From the NCBI RefSeq assembly GCF_002614725.1, contig NZ_MRZN01000003.1, positions 124,001 through 188,000 of the forward strand: DNA of 64,000 nt, given 5' to 3'. Position numbers and translations under genes: made by a program. The notes beneath the pieces were generated by a model, which was not told the DNA's origin, did no database searches, and saw nothing but the letters and a program-made list of their open reading frames with translations. Positions 1 through 8,129 of this stretch are shown here, piece after piece (position 1 is the first letter of the stretch; every line of letters begins with the position of its first letter). This DNA comes from Staphylococcus edaphicus. Its GTDB lineage: Bacteria > Bacillota > Bacilli > Staphylococcales > Staphylococcaceae.

Positions 1-7
1 TCATCAT
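1..7 (-). CDS. Probable start of a gene running off the left edge
   Basis: Two overlapping in-frame ATG codons on the minus strand (positions 7-5 and 4-2) follow a run of six G (positions 15-10) that could act as a ribosome binding site. They lie about 20 bases after the stop of the recombinase-like gene. Only two codons are inside the window, so the product cannot be named. Confidence 0.3.
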
Positions 8-28
8 ATCCCCCCTTTAATTATTTTT

Positions 29-580
29 TTATAAATTTAACGCTATGGTAGTTTTGCTAGCTTTGGTTGAAATGCCTATAAATTTCATTGTTTCATAAGT
101 TGTTTGATGCCCTAGATACTTTTGAATAATTGATATTGATATGCCTGATTGATATGCGTGATACGCAAAAGTTTTTCTAAGCGTAGTCAAACCTATATGT
201 AACATACCTAGTTCTACTGCAGCAGCATGTATGATGCGATATGCCTGTTGCCGAGATAAACCTCGTAGTGTTCTATTGGATTGAAATAGTAGTTGCTCAT
301 CATCTAAACGTTCTTCTTCTATATATTGTGCTAATTCATTTCTTAACGTTTCAGGTAATCTGATATGAATCATCGATGCATGTGCTTCAAACCAGTAAAC
401 TTTAATTTCATTTTCATTCTCTTTTACATCACTCACACAAAGGTTTAATAATTCAGAAAGTTTCACACCTGTATGTATTGCAAATTTAAACAATAAATAA
501 TCACGCTTTGATTTACAACTGAGCACTCTATACATTGCTTTTATCTCATTAATATCCCTAATTGGATCAACTTGGTTCAT
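29..580 (-). CDS. Tyrosine recombinase-like protein with degenerate active site
   Basis: The 183-residue protein has the fold signature of the lambda-integrase/XerC catalytic domain: a helix with G-V-K-L-S-E-L near residue 38, the segment L-T-T-L-R-K-T-F near 131, and L-G-H at 156-158. Seen directly: the first catalytic Arg is Lys40, the box-II His is Thr132, and the nucleophilic Tyr position (nine after the LGH His) is Phe167; only Arg135 and His158 remain. There is almost no N-terminal arm-binding domain. By family knowledge such a protein should not cut DNA, so it may be a DNA-binding relic or regulator. It is divergent from the DUF1659/DUF2922 genes. Confidence 0.7.
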   Translation of the reverse strand: MNQVDPIRDINEIKAMYRVLSCKSKRDYLLFKFAIHTGVKLSELLNLCVSDVKENENEIKVYWFEAHASMIHIRLPETLRNELAQYIEEERLDDEQLLFQSNRTLRGLSRQQAYRIIHAAAVELGMLHIGLTTLRKTFAYHAYQSGISISIIQKYLGHQTTYETMKFIGISTKASKTTIALNL

Positions 581-727
581 ATATTCACCTCTTACCTTTT
601 AAATGTTTCATATTTAATGATATATGATATTTATGTCACATGAAAGGGGTTAGCTTAAATTTCTCAAATTATTTTTGGCCAATTCACTATGTAATTTCGA
701 TATATATAGTGAAAGGAGGTTTAAACG
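581..727. promoter_or_regulatory. Divergent intergenic region
   Basis: AT-rich gap between the recombinase-like gene (minus) and the DUF1659 gene (plus). A strong ribosome binding site GAAAGGAGG lies at about 711-719, followed by ATG at 728. Promoter elements for both directions presumably lie here, but I did not fix a clear -35/-10 pair. Confidence 0.45.
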
Positions 728-934
728 ATGAATACAATTAATCAATTAGCAGTCACATTATCGCGCACATTGTACGATAAAGATGGAAAAGCCAGTCAAT
801 TCAAACGCCACTTTACAAGTTTAAATACTGACGCTACACCAGAGCAACTAAAAAGCTTCAAATCGGTTATTGAACAAATTACTGGAGAACACTTTGAAAA
901 GTTAGAAGTCATTAAGACAGAAACAATTAATTAA
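728..934 (+). CDS. DUF1659 family small protein
   Basis: A 68-residue protein matching the DUF1659 pattern: N-terminal N-Q-L-A-V-T-L then a polar middle and a helix with F-K-S-V-I-E-Q-I-T. It has a strong ribosome binding site (AAGGAGG, about 10 bases before ATG). It sits 18 bases upstream of a DUF2922 gene. In Firmicutes these two families are habitually adjacent, which supports both calls. No signal peptide, membrane segment or catalytic motif is seen, and the function is unknown. Confidence 0.7.
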   Translation: MNTINQLAVTLSRTLYDKDGKASQFKRHFTSLNTDATPEQLKSFKSVIEQITGEHFEKLEVIKTETIN

Positions 935-952
935 TTCAGGAGGAACTAAACA

Positions 953-1171
953 ATGTCACAAACACTCGAACTTATTTTCAATGATGCAGTTAATAAAGCA
1001 ATCAAATTACAAATACCCAAAATTGAACACTTGGTAAACGACACAGCAATTAAAGAAGGCATGTCTAAAATTATTGACTTAGATATATTAAGACCTAAGT
1101 CAGGCATTCCAACATCCATTCATTCAGCTCAAATTATAGATAAATCTACTAAATTGATCTTTGAAAATTAA
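953..1171 (+). CDS. DUF2922 family small protein
   Basis: A 72-residue protein beginning M-S-Q-T-L-E-L-I-F and containing a stretch resembling the DUF2922 core (I-D-L-D-I-L, then I-H-S-A-Q-I-I-D-K-S-T-K). It is preceded by AGGAGG and immediately follows the DUF1659 gene, so the two are probably cotranscribed. The transcript would run straight into the tandem hairpin array, whose first unit could end it. The function is unknown. Confidence 0.7.
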   Translation: MSQTLELIFNDAVNKAIKLQIPKIEHLVNDTAIKEGMSKIIDLDILRPKSGIPTSIHSAQIIDKSTKLIFEN

Positions 1172-1207
1172 TCAACTTGACTTAATGCAAGCAAATTGAA
1201 AATTTAG

Positions 1208-1720
1208 CCCCACTTCTCAATTTATTGAGTTAGTGGGGCTTTTGCATGAGCTTTAGCTCAGGTATTCCTCTAAAACCACTTCTCAATTTATTGAGTTAGT
1301 GGGGCTTATGCATGAGCTTTAGCTCAGGTATTCCTCTAAAACCACTTCTCAATTTATTGAGTTAGTGGGGCTTTTGCATGAGCTTTAGCTCAGGTATTCC
1401 TTTAAAACCACTTCTCAATTTATTGAGTTAGTGGGCCTATGCATGAGCTTTAGCTCAGGTATTCCTTTAAAACCACTTCTCAATTCATTGAGTTAGTGGG
1501 GCTTATGCATGAGCTTTAGCTCAGGTATTCCTCTAAACCACTTCTCAATTCATTGAGTTAGTGGGGCTTATGCATGAGCTTTAGCTCAGGTATTCCTCTA
1601 AACCACTTCTCAATTTATTGAGTTAGTGGGCTTATCCATGAGCCATAGCTCAGGTATTCCTCTAAACCACTTCTCAATTTATTGAGTTAGTGGGGCTTTT
1701 GCGTGAGCCTTAGCTCAGCC
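1208..1720. repeat. Eight-copy tandem array of ~65-bp double-hairpin units
   Basis: Units begin at about 1210, 1276, 1342, 1408, 1473, 1538, 1603 and 1667, so the period is 64-66 bp. Each unit has a first hairpin (CCACT, then CTCAAT paired with ATTGAG, then AGTGG) and a second short one (GAGC paired with GCTC), followed by AGGTATTCC and a short A run. Differences between copies fall almost only in loops and linkers: the loop TTT/TTC in units 5 and 6, the second loop in units 7 and 8, and the A-run length. The stems are unchanged. The copies are adjacent without unique spacers, which excludes CRISPR. The first unit could also serve as terminator for the DUF2922 transcript. Confidence 0.9.
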
Positions 1721-1739
1721 GATCCATTTATACATTTTC

Positions 1740-2042
1740 AATTCTTGTTACCTTTGCCGGAGTGAGACAACAAAATCTATTTAGTAAATTAAGATTTATA
1801 TCCCACTCCCCTGTCTGTTATATAGGAAATAAATGACTGGATAATAAATTAAATACGCCTCATTGTCATTCCTGAAAATGAGGCGTATTTGTTACATGCA
1901 CCTAAGCACTTATGTTTCTTTTATTCAGTTACCTTTGCCTGAAGCTACGAAATATTTTTAACAAATATGTTCTAAGCCTCAAGCTGTTTGATTTATATAT
2001 CTATCGATTACAGCCATTACAAGCACTATTTATTCAATGAAG
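1740..2042. other. Gene-free stretch with two hairpins
   Basis: No credible gene is seen. A GGAGTG/CACTCC hairpin spans 1759-1809, with GTGAGACA on one side and CCCACTCC on the other, resembling the dispersed hairpin repeats of staphylococci. A second, perfect 14-bp hairpin lies at 1851-1890 (AAATACGCCTCATT and its complement). This one may end the minus-strand 78-codon gene or a transcript leaving the repeat array. Confidence 0.5.
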
Positions 2043-2279
2043 TTATTTATCTCTAAATGGTCGTAATCTAACTGTATCGCCGAAAAACACTTTTTTCTTA
2101 CCTAATTTTTTACACATAGCGTATTGATCATAAACTTCAACGACTTGTGCTAAATTTTTATATGAATGTCTTGAGTTCAAGACCTCTAAAAATTGATGCT
2201 TCTTAATATTATCTTTACTACCCGCGCCTAAGAAAAAAGTTTCCTGATCTAAAAGACGAATAATGGAAAGCTGTTTCAC
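2043..2279 (-). CDS. Small hypothetical protein
   Basis: A 78-residue basic protein (start GTG at 2279) that I do not recognise. It has a Lys-rich middle, no signal peptide and no membrane segment; the C-terminus ends V-R-L-R-P-F-R-D-K. The upstream ribosome binding site is weak. It lies alone between the repeat region and the YdcZ-type transporter, which is transcribed the other way. Reading-frame length in AT-rich DNA and sensible composition support it as a gene, but not strongly. Confidence 0.5.
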   Translation of the reverse strand: MKQLSIIRLLDQETFFLGAGSKDNIKKHQFLEVLNSRHSYKNLAQVVEVYDQYAMCKKLGKKKVFFGDTVRLRPFRDK

Positions 2280-2503
2280 TATCTATAGTCACTCACTTCT
2301 TTTATTACTATTAATTGTTTAAAACTGATTGTTCATGTTAATTTTTAAATATTCTAAATGATCAACATAAGTATTTTATTACACTTTGTGTGTTGTGTAC
2401 ATTGTTTTCTGCAATATACAAACATTTCTTGCGTAAATTTAAATGTATAAATATTTTAATCTTTACTATATAATGTAGATATCTTGAAAGAAAGCGTGAT
2501 TTA

Positions 2504-3433
2504 ATGATCTTCTTATATATACTCGGAATTGTTGCTGGTATGGTTGTGCCTTTTCAAACTTCAATCAATTCTAGACTAAGTCTTTACACAAGGTCTTCAT
2601 TCTATGCCTCAACAATCTCCTTTGCGACAGGAACTGTTTTTCTGATTTTAATTAATCTTCTTACCAATCCACATGTATTTACTGTTCAATTTTACAGTGA
2701 TCAGTCTTTTAGTTACATATGGTTTGTCGGTGGTATGCTTGGTGTAATTTTCCTAACAGGCAATTTATTGCTATTACCACGCTTAGGCGCATCACTAACA
2801 GTAGTTATGACTGTGGCTGGCCAAATTATTATGGGTGTGATGATTGATACATTTGGCTGGTTTGGTGCAGATAAAACACCTTTCACACTCTTTAAAGTAG
2901 TAGGTATCATCGTATTAATATTGGGCATTATACTAATGAATTATGTGAAAAGAACACCAATTGAAAAAGGTAACTCTTCTATCGTCTATATTTGGTTACT
3001 TATTGGATTCATATTTGGCTTTTGTCCCCCAATTCAAACGGCAATTAATAGTGCTTTAGGTCAACAAATACATTCATCTGTCATGGCTTCACTAATTTCA
3101 TTTGCTGTGGGTACGCTCGTCTTATTCATACTTACACTCATATTTAATAGAAGTCTGAAGCTCAAGACTGTAGATGCCAAACAAGGTAAACTCAGACCAA
3201 CTTACTTTATCGGTGGAATATTGGGCGTTATTTTCGTAACTACAAATATCATTTTAATGCCACACTTAGGTGCTGCATTAACAACAATTATTGTAATGTT
3301 AGGTCAAATGCTCATGGGTGTTATTATCGATCATTTTGGTTTATTAGGTACTCGTGTTAATAAAATTACCATAAGAAAAGTTGCTGGCATCATTGCAATA
3401 ATGATAGGCATTATATTGTTGAGATTATTTTAA
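2504..3433 (+). CDS. DMT-superfamily transporter, duplicated YdcZ (DUF606) domains
   Basis: A 309-residue membrane protein with about ten hydrophobic helices. It is clearly built from two halves of about 150 residues: each starts with G-x-x-x-G/P-P-F/I-Q-T-x-I-N and has a later block G-G-x-L-G-V-I-F followed by G-x-x-L-M-G-V-x-I-D. This internal duplication is typical of the DUF606/YdcZ branch of the drug/metabolite transporter superfamily. The substrate is unknown. A TATAAT-like -10 lies near 2468. A terminator follows the gene. Confidence 0.8.
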   Translation: MIFLYILGIVAGMVVPFQTSINSRLSLYTRSSFYASTISFATGTVFLILINLLTNPHVFTVQFYSDQSFSYIWFVGGMLGVIFLTGNLLLLPRLGASLTVVMTVAGQIIMGVMIDTFGWFGADKTPFTLFKVVGIIVLILGIILMNYVKRTPIEKGNSSIVYIWLLIGFIFGFCPPIQTAINSALGQQIHSSVMASLISFAVGTLVLFILTLIFNRSLKLKTVDAKQGKLRPTYFIGGILGVIFVTTNIILMPHLGAALTTIIVMLGQMLMGVIIDHFGLLGTRVNKITIRKVAGIIAIMIGIILLRLF

Positions 3434-3445
3434 AAATGCAGTACT

Positions 3446-3487
3446 GAGTCATTTACTATTAACTTTTAGTAAATGACTCTATTTTTT
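3446..3487 (+). terminator. Rho-independent terminator after the YdcZ-type gene
   Basis: A 12-bp perfect stem (GAGTCATTTACT with AGTAAATGACTC) is followed by TATTTTTTT. Confidence 0.85.
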
Positions 3488-3550
3488 TATAGCAATGAAC
3501 TAAGTAGTCACAGTATAATTAGATTATCAAAACATCAAGAGGTGACTTAA

Positions 3551-4482
3551 TTGCGGAAATTTTTTATTTTCATCACATTATTCATCATACTATGTAGTAT
3601 TATCCTCTTAGGTTGGTTTTATTTAACTAAGACGAGTAAGAAGCATGACGCTCAGGTAGATACAATCAAAGTTCAATACAAACCGCCACTATACTTCACT
3701 GGTACGCAATCTCCCACTCAACTCACCAACATCTTTTTCAACTCAGATAAAGGCATTATCAGTCACTGGCTCGTTAAAAATGATAATACAGTAAAGAAAA
3801 ATCAGCCACTCTTTGAATATTATAATCTCGACGTCAACATCAAATCACCACAAAACAAAAATACTTATCCCACTTAAATCAGTTAAATCCCCTTAAGCAC
3901 CCTGCAATCAATCTCGAAGTTAACCGCATACAATATGAGATTGAATCACTTCAAACACAGTTACGCACAACTATTTATGCGCCTATGGACGGCAATATTA
4001 TCATCCATAACTCGGTTCCTTTTAAAAACAATGATATTATTCTGCAAATTTTCCATCCAAGTGCTATAATCAAAGCTGAAGTCTCAGAATCTATAGTAAA
4101 TTTATTGGAATTAAAGGATACAGTTCGCATAAGCATTGATAAGTTACATAGCTTTAACGGCACTGTAAAATATATTGCTAAATTGCCTTTAAATACCAAA
4201 CCAACATCACTACCATCACTATATAATGTAGAAATCAGTTCTAAGGCAGATATTAAATTCGGTACTCATTTTCGTATCGAAGTACCGAACCAAACAATTG
4301 AAATACCAAAGACGGCAATATATGATAAACAATTCGTTTTTTTACAAAGAAATAAAAAATTTATTAAACGGGTTATTAAAACCGAAAAATTGGGTAATAA
4401 CAAACATGTGAAGGTACTAGAAGGTTTAAATCCAGGTGATACGATTGCTAAAAATGCTAATACAGTTCTATCAAAAAATTAA
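3551..4482 (+). pseudogene. HlyD/EmrA-type membrane fusion adaptor, frameshifted
   Basis: The N-terminal part (TTG start at 3551, ribosome binding site AGAGGTGA) has one membrane anchor (residues ~5-27) and a barrel-sandwich start (G-x-I-S-H-W-L-V-K-N-x-x-T-V-K-K-N-Q-P-L-F). It ends at a stop at 3875-3877. The adjacent frame is open from about 3826 and continues without a start: a coiled-coil-like segment (L-E-V-N-R-I-Q-Y-E-I) then T-I-Y-A-P-M-D-G-N, the usual HlyD second lipoyl half, ending at 4482. The two parts together give about 310 residues, normal for the family. A one-base loss in the A-rich stretch 3841-3865 explains it. No partner transporter gene is adjacent. Confidence 0.8.
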
Positions 4483-4843
4483 ATGTACACATTATAAATA
4501 GTAAACACCTTTAAATTTTAATATTTTTTTTAGTATTTTTATCAAATCACAGGTGATTGAAATATAGAAATATTAATTATATTTTCCTTATTGGTATTTA
4601 AATAATTGAATTAATATCTTAAATCATTCATGTACCGCTTAAACAGTTTTTTGTTTACTTTCTATTTTTATTTAGTTATAATAAACTAAATAATAGCAGT
4701 TTTAATATATTTTACCTAAATATAATAGGACTGCAAATTATGATAAACGCTTTGTATTTAACTTTGAATTAAGACAAATATTTATACAAAAAAGTCTTTT
4801 TATATGTATATTTGATTGGGCAATAGAATAGGGAGGAATAAGG
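4483..4843 (+). promoter_or_regulatory. Long AT-rich upstream region of sarA
   Basis: The 360-bp gap before sarA contains no gene. In S. aureus sarA is read from three promoters spread over a similar long leader, so this stretch is expected to hold several. Visible elements are an inverted repeat, ATTTAGTT (4670-4677) with AACTAAAT (4684-4691), and a good ribosome binding site GGGAGG (4831-4836) before ATG at 4844. I could not identify a convincing SigB promoter by eye. Confidence 0.5.
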
Positions 4844-5218
4844 ATGGCTATCACCAAAATCAATGATTGCTTTGAATTATTAGCGATGGTTACTTACGCT
4901 GATAAATTAAAAGGTATCATCAAGAAAGAATTTTCAATCAGTTTCGAGGAATTCGCTGTATTAACTTATATCAGCGAACATGAAAGTGAAGAATACTATT
5001 TAAAAGATATTATTAATCATTTAAACTACAAACAACCACAAGTTGTTAAAGCAGTTAAAAACTTATCTCAAGAAGATTATTTTGATAAGAAACGTAACGA
5101 ACATGATGAAAGAACAGTATTAATCTTAGTTAATACAAAACAACGTAAAAAAATTAACGAATTATTATCTCGTGTAAATAATCGTATCAAGGAAGCTAAC
5201 GACGACAAAGAAGTCTAA
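4844..5218 (+). CDS. sarA: Staphylococcal accessory regulator A
   Basis: The 124-residue winged-helix protein matches S. aureus SarA nearly throughout. Visible landmarks are M-A-I-T-K-I-N-D-C with the redox-sensitive Cys9; [14 protein letters not shown]; the DNA-recognition helix K-Q-P-Q-V-V-K-A-V; and the family signature K-R-N-E-H-D-E-R in the wing. It acts as a dimer on AT-rich promoter DNA and controls many surface-protein, exoprotein and biofilm genes. The main differences from S. aureus are in the loop around residues 46-51 and at the C-terminus. It is monocistronic, with a long leader and an unusually strong terminator downstream. Confidence 0.97.
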   Translation: MAITKINDCFELLAMVTYADKLKGIIKKEFSISFEEFAVLTYISEHESEEYYLKDIINHLNYKQPQVVKAVKNLSQEDYFDKKRNEHDERTVLILVNTKQRKKINELLSRVNNRIKEANDDKEV

Positions 5219-5220
5219 GC

Positions 5221-5274
5221 TATCTTCATAAAAAAGATCTTCCCGAAAAAGGGAAGATCTTTTTTATGAAGATA
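5221..5274. terminator. Bidirectional terminator after sarA, 24-bp perfect arms
   Basis: The arms 5221-5244 and 5251-5274 are perfect reverse complements with a six-base loop. A and T runs lie within the outer stem, so it can work in both directions. It separates sarA from the convergent hydrolase gene. Confidence 0.9.
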
Positions 5275-5507
5275 AAATCTATTTCATTTTTATTCTTAAG
5301 CGTCTCTGTCACAATAGTGGCTGTCGAGACGCCCTCCATTGACGCTATGAATTAGTCAAATCCAGTAGTATCTACCTTCCAACAAGTTTTGTAGAAAAAC
5401 AAACGTATATCATCAATTACTTGATTTACTATAAATAGAATTCGAAAAATCATTTCTTTTATTTAACGACATAATTACATTCATTTTCCTAGAGCGCGTC
5501 GACAAAC

Positions 5508-6311
5508 CTATTCCTTTTGAAATACTTGTGACATTATAAAATTATTGTAAACATCTAAAAAATGTTTCGGTTCTTCAATATGTGGTGCATGACCAGAGGC
5601 ATTAAATGATTGCATTTGCAATCTTGTAAAAGCATAATTATATTTTTCAATTGTCTCATTTGTCATTAGTGGATCATACACTCCGTTAACAATTAATGTT
5701 GGCACATCCGTTTGTTTAATAATGACATCTTTCTTTAGTACGGGAAATTCCATTAAAGCACGTGTTGCTACAGCACTATCATCTGCAGTTTGTCTACTAT
5801 AAATCAATTGATTTTGATACCATTTTTTAGCTTTTTCTTTTTCTTTATACATATAAGGAAGTAATAATATAAGTGCTTCTGATTTATCAAAACCTTCAAT
5901 TTCCTCTTGATGATCTATCATTAATTTATTTAAAGCATGCACGCTATCGATGAGGTTACAAGCAATTAAAGTTAATGTCGCCACCCTCGTTTTATATTTA
6001 TCAGTAAAATGTTTGGCAATTAAGCCCCCCATATCATGGCCAATGAGATGAGCAGATGAAATATCCAACTTTGTCATCAATGCTTTTAAATCTTCTACAT
6101 GATCTTCCAAATTAAACGAATGCCTTTTTGTTGATTTACCATGTCCCCTTACATCATAAACAATAACGTCAAAACTATGTTTCAATGCATCTTTCAGGCT
6201 ATATAAAGATGCCATATTACCATCTAGACCATGGATGAGTATCACAGGAAAACCTTGACCCTCTCGGATGTATGCAATCTCGTTGTTACAATTTGTTGCG
6301 ATTTTTTCCAT
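5508..6311 (-). CDS. Alpha/beta hydrolase with Asp nucleophile
   Basis: A 267-residue alpha/beta-hydrolase. Seen: oxyanion region H-G-L-D-G (27-31), nucleophile elbow G-H-D-M-G-G with Asp93 where esterases have Ser, acid in V-Y-D-P (Asp213), and His241 in S-G-H-A-P-H-I-E-E-P. An Asp at the elbow is characteristic of haloalkane dehalogenases and epoxide hydrolases rather than lipases, so a C-O or C-halogen hydrolase is plausible; the substrate is unknown. A strong ribosome binding site GGGAGGTGG precedes ATG. A paralogue of equal length, with the elbow at the same residue numbers, lies at 8130-8930. Confidence 0.85.
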   Translation of the reverse strand: MEKIATNCNNEIAYIREGQGFPVILIHGLDGNMASLYSLKDALKHSFDVIVYDVRGHGKSTKRHSFNLEDHVEDLKALMTKLDISSAHLIGHDMGGLIAKHFTDKYKTRVATLTLIACNLIDSVHALNKLMIDHQEEIEGFDKSEALILLLPYMYKEKEKAKKWYQNQLIYSRQTADDSAVATRALMEFPVLKKDVIIKQTDVPTLIVNGVYDPLMTNETIEKYNYAFTRLQMQSFNASGHAPHIEEPKHFLDVYNNFIMSQVFQKE

Positions 6312-6434
6312 TTTGGGCCACCTCCCTTTACAGAAGTTATATACCCGAAATTGAATCAGCTTATGCTATGTTTTCAGCTTTAAATCACAACCATCGATGC
6401 TATTACCTTTATCCACTTACATATTTAGACAACA

Positions 6435-6491
6435 TAAAAACACATTCCAACACTACACCGCATATCAAAAAGGTATAGTATTGAAACGTGT
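6435..6491 (-). terminator. Terminator with 20-bp wobble-rich stem
   Basis: On the minus strand, 6491-6472 pairs with 6459-6440 over 20 consecutive positions, four or so being G-U. A 12-base loop lies between, and TTTTT follows. It lies downstream of the six-helix membrane protein gene. Confidence 0.8.
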
Positions 6492-6554
6492 TTCCATCAT
6501 TTTTTTAATATTCATAAAATATAATATTAACTTTATGACTCAACCCATTGTTTA

Positions 6555-7265
6555 TTAATTTCTAGAAGAAATACGGATTGTATAATAAATAATTACAATT
6601 AATAATAATATCCAAATAACAATTGAACCAATTTGCGCAATACCTGCATTACTAATCATAGCGTCAATGGTTTTCTGACAAAGCAGCAAGCCAATGCCTG
6701 TAAACTCTAATCTTCTAAAATATATACCTGAAATACTAAATAAGATGCCAATAAAGAAGACCACTTGATGCGCATATATGGTCACTGCTACAATTCCTAA
6801 ATCTATATTGAAAGTATGGAGAATCACAAGTGTAAATGCAGCAATGGCCACTACCAAACCAATTACCATTTCAAATTTATTACTATATAAATAATTCTTC
6901 CAATCAATACGTAAATAGATAAATATTGAAATAGGTAAAATAATTAAAAAGTAAAATATTGACGTACCTGTTGCTGCCTGAAACGGCACATATTGTTTAT
7001 CATATAAGTAAGAAAGTAAAATAAAATTGACAATAAAAAATATGATAGGATTGAGTTGCAATGTAAATAGGTTTCGTTGAATCGTCAAAATAACTTCTGC
7101 CGGTGACTTGTGCCTATACTCAATATAATCCTCATCTTTGGCTTCAGATTTTTGAAAATCTTTTTTTAGTTTCTCCTTAATATCTTCTATTAAATTTGGA
7201 GAAAGACCTTTATGAGTAAAATAATCATTAATATTTTCGACTAAAACTTTATCGTTAACTCTCAT
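6555..7265 (-). CDS. Hypothetical multi-pass membrane protein
   Basis: The 236-residue protein has a charged cytoplasmic N-terminal domain of about 70 residues, with a helix rich in Lys/Asp/Glu. About six hydrophobic segments follow, starting near residue 74, and it ends I-R-I-S-S-R-N. I do not recognise a named family; the domain order resembles small permease-like proteins with an N-terminal soluble helix bundle. The ribosome binding site AAGGAG is well placed. It stands between two hydrolase genes and a secreted protein on the same strand, but has its own terminator. Confidence 0.7.
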   Translation of the reverse strand: MRVNDKVLVENINDYFTHKGLSPNLIEDIKEKLKKDFQKSEAKDEDYIEYRHKSPAEVILTIQRNLFTLQLNPIIFFIVNFILLSYLYDKQYVPFQAATGTSIFYFLIILPISIFIYLRIDWKNYLYSNKFEMVIGLVVAIAAFTLVILHTFNIDLGIVAVTIYAHQVVFFIGILFSISGIYFRRLEFTGIGLLLCQKTIDAMISNAGIAQIGSIVIWILLLIVIIYYTIRISSRN

Positions 7266-7391
7266 ATTGGGCTCCTTTTTAAATTTTTACGTCGCTCAAA
7301 TAACTTTAATTCATATGTTATCAAAAATTGATATGAGTATAAATACTGAAACGATTTAATTTATACTCTCATATTACTCCATATTTTAACA

Positions 7392-7423
7392 ATAAAATAA
7401 CCGACAAGTATATACTTGTCGGT
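7392..7423 (-). terminator. Perfect palindromic terminator
   Basis: A 24-bp perfect palindrome (7400-7423; half-site ACCGACAAGTAT) is followed on the minus strand by TTATTTTATT. It lies just after the secreted-protein gene. Confidence 0.75.
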
Positions 7424-7455
7424 AAATGTACTTATTCTAAAAACCAAAGTGCTCA

Positions 7456-7962
7456 TTACTCACCTAAATCAATACGGTACAATTTAATGTTTTTATCGTT
7501 AGGTGATGAAGAACTAAATTGATAAGATAAATCATTGTCTTGAACGTAACCAAAATTACCTGTTACATTATTATAATGCTCACGTGTCACAGCATTACTA
7601 CCAACTTCGTTTTTAACTGCTTTATAAGTTGGACCATTTGTATCATTATAACTCATAGAAACACGAGTGATTTTTCCATTGTTCTTTTTACCATCAGCTG
7701 TCACTACAAGTACGCCGTTATCTTTTTTAAACTCATAATAATGTTCTTTACCATCAGGACTGTAGGAATAAACAGATACATTATTAGATTTCAATACACT
7801 TTGTATTGGTGCACCAATTTTTGCACCTTCTAAAGTTGTATCACCTTGTTGTAATGATTTAACACTTTGAATAGAGTTACCTGACGCTGCATCAACACTG
7901 CCTGTGCTCAATACAGAAAGTGCTAACCCTGATACGAACACTGCTGCAAATAATTTTTTCAT
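7456..7962 (-). CDS. Secreted protein of SA0570 type
   Basis: A typical signal peptide (M-K-K-L-F-A-A-V-F then a hydrophobic core, cleavage near V-D-A-A-S, residue ~26) is followed by about 140 polar residues rich in Asn, Ser and Lys. ATG at 7962 is chosen because AAGGAG lies nine bases before it; the GTG six bases upstream would overlap the binding site. It resembles the secreted protein encoded next to the sarA-linked genes in S. aureus (SA0570-like). Function unknown; no LPXTG or catalytic motif is seen. It is probably released or loosely wall-bound. Confidence 0.75.
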   Translation of the reverse strand: MKKLFAAVFVSGLALSVLSTGSVDAASGNSIQSVKSLQQGDTTLEGAKIGAPIQSVLKSNNVSVYSYSPDGKEHYYEFKKDNGVLVVTADGKKNNGKITRVSMSYNDTNGPTYKAVKNEVGSNAVTREHYNNVTGNFGYVQDNDLSYQFSSSSPNDKNIKLYRIDLGE

Positions 7963-8129
7963 AGGCACGCTCTCCTTCTGTTTTAAAAGTTTCTTTGTGC
8001 TTATCCATATTGTACTATAAATATTACTGAAATAACAGTATTGTTACAATAAGATTACAAAAAGCTGTGCTTTGTAATAAATCATAGGATGCTAGCAGTT
8101 GATATATCCTTTAAAAACGCATTGGCTCA

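Noticed and set aside
1208-1720. CRISPR array
   Set aside because: The whole 65-bp unit repeats, with no unique spacers, and no cas genes are present.
1208-1720. Integron-type attC array served by the nearby recombinase
   Set aside because: There are no cassettes between units, and the recombinase lacks its nucleophilic Tyr and other catalytic residues. Kept only as an analogy.
3826-3877. Programmed frameshift in the HlyD-like gene
   Set aside because: No slippery heptamer or downstream structure is evident, and this family is not known for frameshifting. A simple indel is more likely.
4483-4843. SigB-dependent P3-like promoter of sarA
   Set aside because: No convincing GTTTAA-N12-15-GGGTAT pair was found by eye.
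5299-5331. GCGTCTC/GAGACGC hairpin as a second terminator
   Set aside because: The stem is only seven bp and no T run follows on either strand.
6272-6478. Plus-strand frame opposite the hydrolase start
   Set aside because: It overlaps a well-supported gene start and the adjacent terminator, with no ribosome binding site.
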